Shown here: one piece after another, positions 7,325 to 10,174 of the stretch
Layout: each line of letters starts with the position of its first letter
Position numbering within the stretch: the first letter of the stretch is position 1
Assembly (NCBI GenBank): GCA_023394015.1
Contig: JAEXBL010000088.1
Location: 1-10,174 of the forward strand
Reading direction: 5' to 3'
Origin: Pseudomonadota bacterium
GTDB taxonomy: Bacteria; Pseudomonadota; Gammaproteobacteria; Burkholderiales; Burkholderiaceae_C
DNA length: 10,174 bases
The notes under the pieces: model-generated
Database searches by the model: none
Told to the model about the DNA's origin: nothing
The model's input: the letters and a program-made list of their open reading frames with translations, nothing else
Program-made: the position numbers and the translations under genes

Positions 7325-7798
7325 ATGACCACGGAACTGCCCAACATGGACAGCATGATCGACGAACTCAAGAGCACCGGCCTGAAGGCGACGCTGCCGC
7401 GGCTGAAGATTCTGGAGATTTTCCAGAAGGGCGAGCAGCGCCACATGACGGCCGAGGACGTGTACCGCGTGCTGCTGGCCGAGCAGTCCGACATCGGGCT
7501 GGCCACGGTGTACCGGGTGCTGATGCAGTTCGAGCAGGCGGGGCTGCTGAGCCGCCACCACTTCGAGGCCGGCAAGGCGGTGTACGAGCTGCGCGAGGAC
7601 GAGCACCACGACCACCTGGTGTGCCTGGACTGCGGCCACGTGGAGGAGTTCCACGACCCCGAGATCGAAAAGCGCCAGCTCGCCGTGGCCAAGGCGCGCG
7701 GCTTCACCATCGCCGACCACGCGCTCAGCCTGTACGCCCACTGCACCAAGGCCGACTGCCCCTACCGCGACAGCGGCACGCCGCCGGTGCGGCGCTGA
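7325..7798 (+). CDS. fur: Ferric uptake regulator Fur
   Basis: Iron-responsive dimeric DNA-binding repressor controlling iron uptake and redox genes. From the ATG at 7325 it has 157 residues. The N-terminal winged helix contains [16 protein letters not shown] (19-34) and the recognition helix region [19 protein letters not shown] (57-75). Metal sites are evident: His40 in RHMTAEDVY, the [11 protein letters not shown] block (His94, His95, Asp96, His97, Cys100, Cys103), and the second Cys pair CTKADC (140, 145), which together suit a structural zinc site. Two further in-frame ATGs (7346 and 7355) would give 150 or 147 residues, closer to usual Fur length. The one at 7346 has a GGAA about nine bases upstream, so the true start may be internal to this call. 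fur is divergent from bamE and convergent with hprK. Confidence 0.95.
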   Translation: MTTELPNMDSMIDELKSTGLKATLPRLKILEIFQKGEQRHMTAEDVYRVLLAEQSDIGLATVYRVLMQFEQAGLLSRHHFEAGKAVYELREDEHHDHLVCLDCGHVEEFHDPEIEKRQLAVAKARGFTIADHALSLYAHCTKADCPYRDSGTPPVRR

Positions 7799-7815
7799 AA
7801 GCCGGGCAAGCCGCC

Positions 7816-8772
7816 TCAGCCGGCCCCGCCCTGCTCCATGGCGCGGCGGTGGCGCTCGACGAATTCCTGGTAGGTGTCGATGCCGCGCAGCTGCAGGATG
7901 TAGTTGCGCACGGCGGCTTCGACCAGCACCGCGATGTTGCGGCCGGCCACCACCTGGATGATGGACTTCTGGATCGGCACGCCCAGCACCTCCTGCGTCA
8001 GCGGCTCGTAGGGCAGGCGCTCGTAGTCGCGCTCCATGGTCTCGCGCCGCACCAGGTGCACGATCATGCGCAGGCGCATGTGGCGGCGCACCGCCGTCTC
8101 GCCGAAGATGGCGCGGATGTCCAGTAGGCCAATGCCGCGCACTTCCAGCAGGTTGCGCAGCAGCTCGGGGCAGCGGCCCTCGATGGTGGTCTGGTTGATG
8201 CGAAACAGGTCCACCGCGTCGTCGGCCACCAGGCCGTGGCCGCGCGAGATCAGCTCCAGCCCCAGCTCGCTCTTGCCCAGCCCCGATTCGCCGGTGATCA
8301 GCACGCCCAGGCCGAGGATGTCCATGAACACGCCGTGCATGGTGGTGCGGTTGGCGAAGTGCTTGGACAGGTAGGCGCGCAGCACGTCGATGACGAAGGC
8401 CGCCGACTCCTGCGTGGCGAACATCGGGATCTGCGCCCGCTCGCACATGGACAGCAGCGCGTCGGGCGCGGTCTGGCCATCGCACAGCACCAGCACCGGC
8501 GGCTCCAGCGTGACGATGCGCGCCACGCGGCGGGCGCAGTCCTCGGCCGAGGCGTTGGTCAGGTAGGCCACCTCGCGCTCGCCCAGAATCTGCGCGCGAA
8601 ACGGGTGGATGTAGTTCAGGTAGCCGACCAGGTCGGCGCTCGACCTGGCCTGCGCCACGGCGGTCTCGTCGAAGCGCCGCTCCGACGCCCCCAGCCCCGC
8701 GATCCAGTGCCAGCGCAGCGCGGCACGGTGGTCCTCGAACAGGACGTCGGCACTGATGGCGGCAGGCTTCAT
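7816..8772 (-). CDS. hprK: HPr kinase/phosphorylase
   Basis: Bifunctional enzyme that phosphorylates or dephosphorylates a serine of HPr and so tunes PTS-linked regulation. The 318 residues show an N-terminal domain (1-130), then the catalytic core: [20 protein letters not shown] with the P-loop GESGLGKS (161-168), [11 protein letters not shown] (178-188), and the family signature [14 protein letters not shown] (211-224). The C-terminal helix ends in EQGGAG. Length and motif order fit the family (about 310-330). The start has no clear Shine-Dalgarno. It lies 100 bp after ptsN, with which it is functionally tied, and its end converges on fur with 17 bp between stop codons. rapZ, which often follows hprK in proteobacteria, is absent here. 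Confidence 0.95.
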   Translation of the reverse strand: MKPAAISADVLFEDHRAALRWHWIAGLGASERRFDETAVAQARSSADLVGYLNYIHPFRAQILGEREVAYLTNASAEDCARRVARIVTLEPPVLVLCDGQTAPDALLSMCERAQIPMFATQESAAFVIDVLRAYLSKHFANRTTMHGVFMDILGLGVLITGESGLGKSELGLELISRGHGLVADDAVDLFRINQTTIEGRCPELLRNLLEVRGIGLLDIRAIFGETAVRRHMRLRMIVHLVRRETMERDYERLPYEPLTQEVLGVPIQKSIIQVVAGRNIAVLVEAAVRNYILQLRGIDTYQEFVERHRRAMEQGGAG

Positions 8773-8848
8773 GGCGGGGCGCAGGTCACGGTGGGGGCGG
8801 CGTCAGTCTACGTGATGGCATGACCCCCACGCACGGTGGCGCGCAGCA

Positions 8849-8866
8849 AGCCGGTTCAAGCCGGCT
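8849..8866. terminator. Weak hairpin in the ptsN-hprK gap
   Basis: AGCCGG (8849-8854) and CCGGCT (8861-8866) form a 6-bp stem with a 6-base loop just after the ptsN stop. There is no T-run on the minus strand after it (TTGCTGCG follows), so intrinsic termination is doubtful. It may be an attenuator, an mRNA end-stabilising hairpin or chance at this GC content. Confidence 0.25.
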
Positions 8867-8872
8867 GGGGCG

Positions 8873-9346
8873 TCAGGAGGGCGCGACCTGCGCCGACTGC
8901 CAGTCGGCGATCAGCCCATGCAGCTCGGACACCGAGCCGGCGCTCTTGATGCGCTCGCGCAGGCCGGCGTCGCTCAGCAGTTCGGCGATCTCGGACAGGA
9001 TCTCCAGGTGCTTCTGCGTCGCCGCCTCGGGCACCAGCAGGAAGATCAGCAGGCCGACGGGCTGCTCGTCGGGTGCATCGAAGCCGATCGGCTGCGCCAG
9101 CTGCAGCACCGCGGCCATGGGCGCCTTCAGGCCCTTGATGCGGCCGTGCGGTATGGCCACCCCGTGCCCCAGGCCTGTGGAGCCCAGGCGCTCGCGCGCA
9201 AACAGGCTGTCGGTGATCAGCGCGCGCGACAGGCCGTGCAGGTTCTCGAACAGCAGGCCGGCTTCTTCGAAGGCCCGCTTCTTGCTGGTGGCTTCGACGC
9301 CCACCAGCACCTGCGATTCAGGAAGGATGGAGGCTAGACGGTTCAT
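8873..9346 (-). CDS. ptsN: PTS IIA-like nitrogen regulatory protein PtsN (EIIA-Ntr)
   Basis: Soluble EIIA domain of the nitrogen PTS, which accepts phosphate from NPr/HPr and acts as a regulator of potassium, nitrogen and stress functions rather than a sugar carrier. The 157-residue product (from ATG 9346) carries the phospho-acceptor motif GLGHGVAIPHGRIKG with the active His at residue 67, preceded by SLFARERLGSTG as in EIIA-Ntr. EAATQKHLEILSEIAELL later in the chain is also typical. A second in-frame ATG at 9352 would add two residues (Met-Pro). A CATAAT box lies 10 bases upstream of that ATG, leaving almost no leader and no Shine-Dalgarno. hpf lies upstream behind a terminator, and hprK follows after 100 bp. 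Confidence 0.95.
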   Translation of the reverse strand: MNRLASILPESQVLVGVEATSKKRAFEEAGLLFENLHGLSRALITDSLFARERLGSTGLGHGVAIPHGRIKGLKAPMAAVLQLAQPIGFDAPDEQPVGLLIFLLVPEAATQKHLEILSEIAELLSDAGLRERIKSAGSVSELHGLIADWQSAQVAPS

Positions 9347-9362
9347 GGGCATAGATACTGCG

Positions 9363-9368
9363 AATTAT
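9363..9368 (-). promoter_or_regulatory. Candidate -10 box of a ptsN promoter
   Basis: Minus-strand CATAAT (9368-9363) sits 10 bases before ATG 9352 and 16 before ATG 9346. The terminator behind hpf makes a separate ptsN promoter likely. No -35 hexamer is apparent in the GC-rich DNA upstream. The predicted start site is near 9356, so the transcript would be leaderless or nearly so. Confidence 0.4.
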
Positions 9369-9441
9369 GCGCCTGCCGCGCGCGGCGCCCGCGCCCAGAG
9401 GGCAACGGGCACCCCATCGGGCGTGGAGCTCGTCTCCGGAT

Positions 9442-9480
9442 GAAAAAGAAAGCCGCCCGGAAGCAGTCCCGGAGCGGCTT
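9442..9480 (-). terminator. Rho-independent terminator after hpf
   Basis: On the minus strand AAGCCGCTC pairs with GGGCGGCTT (9 bp including one G-T pair). An inner GGGA/TTCC stem closes a CTGC loop, with one base bulged. The stem is followed directly by the T-rich tail TCTTTTTC. It lies about 50 bp after the hpf stop and should end that transcript before ptsN. The plus strand has no T-run after the stem. Confidence 0.8.
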
Positions 9481-9529
9481 GTAAGCTGGAGTCTACAGTC
9501 TTCGCTCGTCGTTGTTATTGTTACACATA

Positions 9530-9859
9530 CTACATCAAATGCTTGGCAGCTGCCCGATCATGTGATTGCAGCTTGGTTTTGTGGCGCATCAGCTGGCGAT
9601 CCAGCTTGTCGACCAGCTCGTCCACGGCCGCATACAGGTCCTCGTGCGCGCTTTCGGCGAACAGGTCGTTGCCCTTGACCCCGATGCGGCATTCGGCGCG
9701 CTGGCGTTTGTCCTTTTCCTTCTGGTTCTCGACCGAGAGCAGCACCTTCATTTCCACCACCTGGTCGAAGTGCCGGGTCAACCGGTCCAGCTTGCTGGTC
9801 ACGTAGCTGCGCAGCGCCGGGGTGATTTCGAGATGGTGTCCGCTGATCGTCAAGTTCAT
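9530..9859 (-). CDS. hpf: Ribosome hibernation promoting factor, short form
   Basis: Binds the 30S decoding region and favours inactive ribosome dimers in stationary phase or stress. The 109-residue product begins [20 protein letters not shown] and continues with [20 protein letters not shown] and the basic [33 protein letters not shown] is followed by a helix that binds across the ribosomal tRNA sites in this family. The length fits the short HPF of gammaproteobacteria and betaproteobacteria (95-120 residues); the dimerisation domain of long HPF is absent. The start is secure: AAGGAGGT (9873-9866) lies six bases before the ATG, the best Shine-Dalgarno in the window. A terminator follows and a candidate promoter lies about 100 bp upstream. 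RaiA/YfiA is the alternative family name; the neighbouring ptsN supports hpf. Confidence 0.93.
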   Translation of the reverse strand: MNLTISGHHLEITPALRSYVTSKLDRLTRHFDQVVEMKVLLSVENQKEKDKRQRAECRIGVKGNDLFAESAHEDLYAAVDELVDKLDRQLMRHKTKLQSHDRAAAKHLM

Positions 9860-9865
9860 GGAAGA

Positions 9866-9873
9866 ACCTCCTT
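9866..9873 (-). promoter_or_regulatory. Strong Shine-Dalgarno of hpf
   Basis: Minus-strand AAGGAGGT is complementary to the 16S rRNA tail over eight bases, spaced six bases from the hpf ATG. It stands out because dapB, exbB, holA and ptsN in this window show no such site. Confidence 0.85.
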
Positions 9874-9964
9874 CTGGGATGACGGCCCCGGGGCCAAGGC
9901 GCCCCGATGGCCAGGAACACAGCGCTGTAACGGCGGGACCGTCACCACGCTGTCACGCCAAGCC

Positions 9965-9993
9965 ACTATGCGCCGGTTCGGTGGGGAAATCAA
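9965..9993 (-). promoter_or_regulatory. Candidate sigma-70 promoter for hpf
   Basis: On the minus strand TTGATT (9993-9988) and CATAGT (9970-9965) are separated by exactly 17 bases; each hexamer matches consensus at four of six positions. The start site would be near 9958, giving a leader of about 100 bases that can fold into several stems before the Shine-Dalgarno. Confidence 0.45.
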
Positions 9994-10095
9994 TCCCGCC
10001 GGCCAAAGCCCCGCGCCGCGCGCGGCTCGTCCGTGCCCAAGTTGACAAGCAGCCGCTTGGCACTCCCACGGGTTCGCGGACCCGTCACAGGCCAG

Positions 10096-10104
10096 TGCCA
10101 TAAT
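10096..10104 (+). promoter_or_regulatory. Extended -10 promoter reading out of the window
   Basis: TGCCATAAT fits an extended -10 (TGn plus CATAAT). The predicted start is near 10111, so the transcript runs rightwards for at least 60 bases before the edge. A good TTGACA occurs at 10042-10047, but it is about 50 bases too far away to be its -35. The gene it would serve is outside the window; hpf and that gene would be divergent. Confidence 0.4.
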
Positions 10105-10174
10105 TCGCCCCGTTCTTGTCCGTTCACCGAAAGCCCGCCTTGGAACCCGTCCCGAGTCGATAGCTTTCGCCTCC

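Larger units (their letters stand above)
9860..10174. other. Non-coding region upstream of hpf, reaching the right edge
   Basis: No credible protein is seen on either strand over these 315 bases, and in particular no C-terminal part of rpoN. It holds the hpf promoter and leader on the left and a probable outward-facing promoter on the right. Inverted repeats visible in the hpf leader, in plus coordinates: GGGGC (9890-9894) with GCCCC (9901-9905), just upstream of the Shine-Dalgarno; and the palindrome ACAGCGCTGT near 9920. There is also a pairing of GTGACGG with CCGTTAC (minus strand, one G-T pair). Confidence 0.6.

Noticed and set aside
7260..7330. A Fur box for autoregulation upstream of fur
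   Set aside because: No GATAAT-type hexamer array is present; the only symmetry is the ACAAT-N10-ATTGT dyad.
7277..8485. A 402-codon minus-strand frame across fur and part of hprK
   Set aside because: It is antisense to fur and out of frame with hprK; both real genes show full family motifs.
10042..10047. A perfect TTGACA as a -35 box for the outward promoter
   Set aside because: It lies about 50 bases from the CATAAT box, and no acceptable -10 occurs 16-18 bases after it (CCCACG is there).
10088..10103. A minus-strand TGGCAC motif as a sigma-54 promoter upstream of hpf
   Set aside because: The -12 element (TTGC at the right spacing) is missing; the following bases do not fit.

Overview
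This is an ordinary core-genome stretch of a high-GC betaproteobacterium, most likely of the order Burkholderiales and probably the family Comamonadaceae (Acidovorax/Comamonas/Delftia-like). The assignment rests on gene order (holA-lptE-leuS and dapB-bamE-fur), on the character of the proteins (a short HPF, and a standalone PtsN next to HprK), and on an intergenic hairpin repeat of a type I associate with Comamonadaceae. No tRNA, rRNA, CRISPR array, insertion sequence, prophage or defence system is visible.

Layout, left to right. (1) 1-7266 is read almost entirely on the minus strand, in transcription order bamE, dapB, exbB, exbD, leuS, lptE, holA; holA runs off the left edge. leuS and lptE overlap by four bases. 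Longer gaps lie between exbB and exbD (146 bp), exbD and leuS (126 bp) and lptE and holA (201 bp). The first and third gaps carry two copies of one 106-bp hairpin repeat that starts exactly at the stop codon of the upstream gene. The second gap holds a copy of a different hairpin repeat and a probable leuS promoter. (2) fur is the only plus-strand gene (7325-7798). It diverges from bamE across a short region with two facing -10 boxes. (3) hprK, ptsN and hpf follow on the minus strand (7816-9859). hpf has its own terminator before ptsN. hprK converges on fur with a 17-bp gap. (4) 9860-10174 is non-coding: a probable hpf promoter and a structured leader, plus a probable promoter pointing out of the right edge toward a gene that is not in the window.

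Functionally, the left block joins envelope assembly (BamE for outer-membrane proteins, LptE for LPS insertion), energy transfer to the outer membrane (ExbB/ExbD), lysine and peptidoglycan precursor synthesis (DapB), leucyl-tRNA charging (LeuS) and replication (the HolA clamp-loader subunit). Fur, the iron and redox regulator, stands beside the ExbBD and BamE genes. The right block is a nitrogen-PTS-like and stress-physiology group: HPr kinase/phosphorylase, EIIA-Ntr and the ribosome hibernation factor. rpoN, a frequent neighbour of hpf and ptsN in proteobacteria, is not present.

I see no convincing undescribed system. The points most worth checking are the stop-codon-anchored repeat pair, which shows a compensatory stem change; the face-to-face fur/bamE promoters; two genes (leuS, ptsN) whose best -10 box lies so close to the start codon that they may be leaderless; and two leaders (exbB, holA) with an anti-Shine-Dalgarno-like sequence in place of a Shine-Dalgarno.
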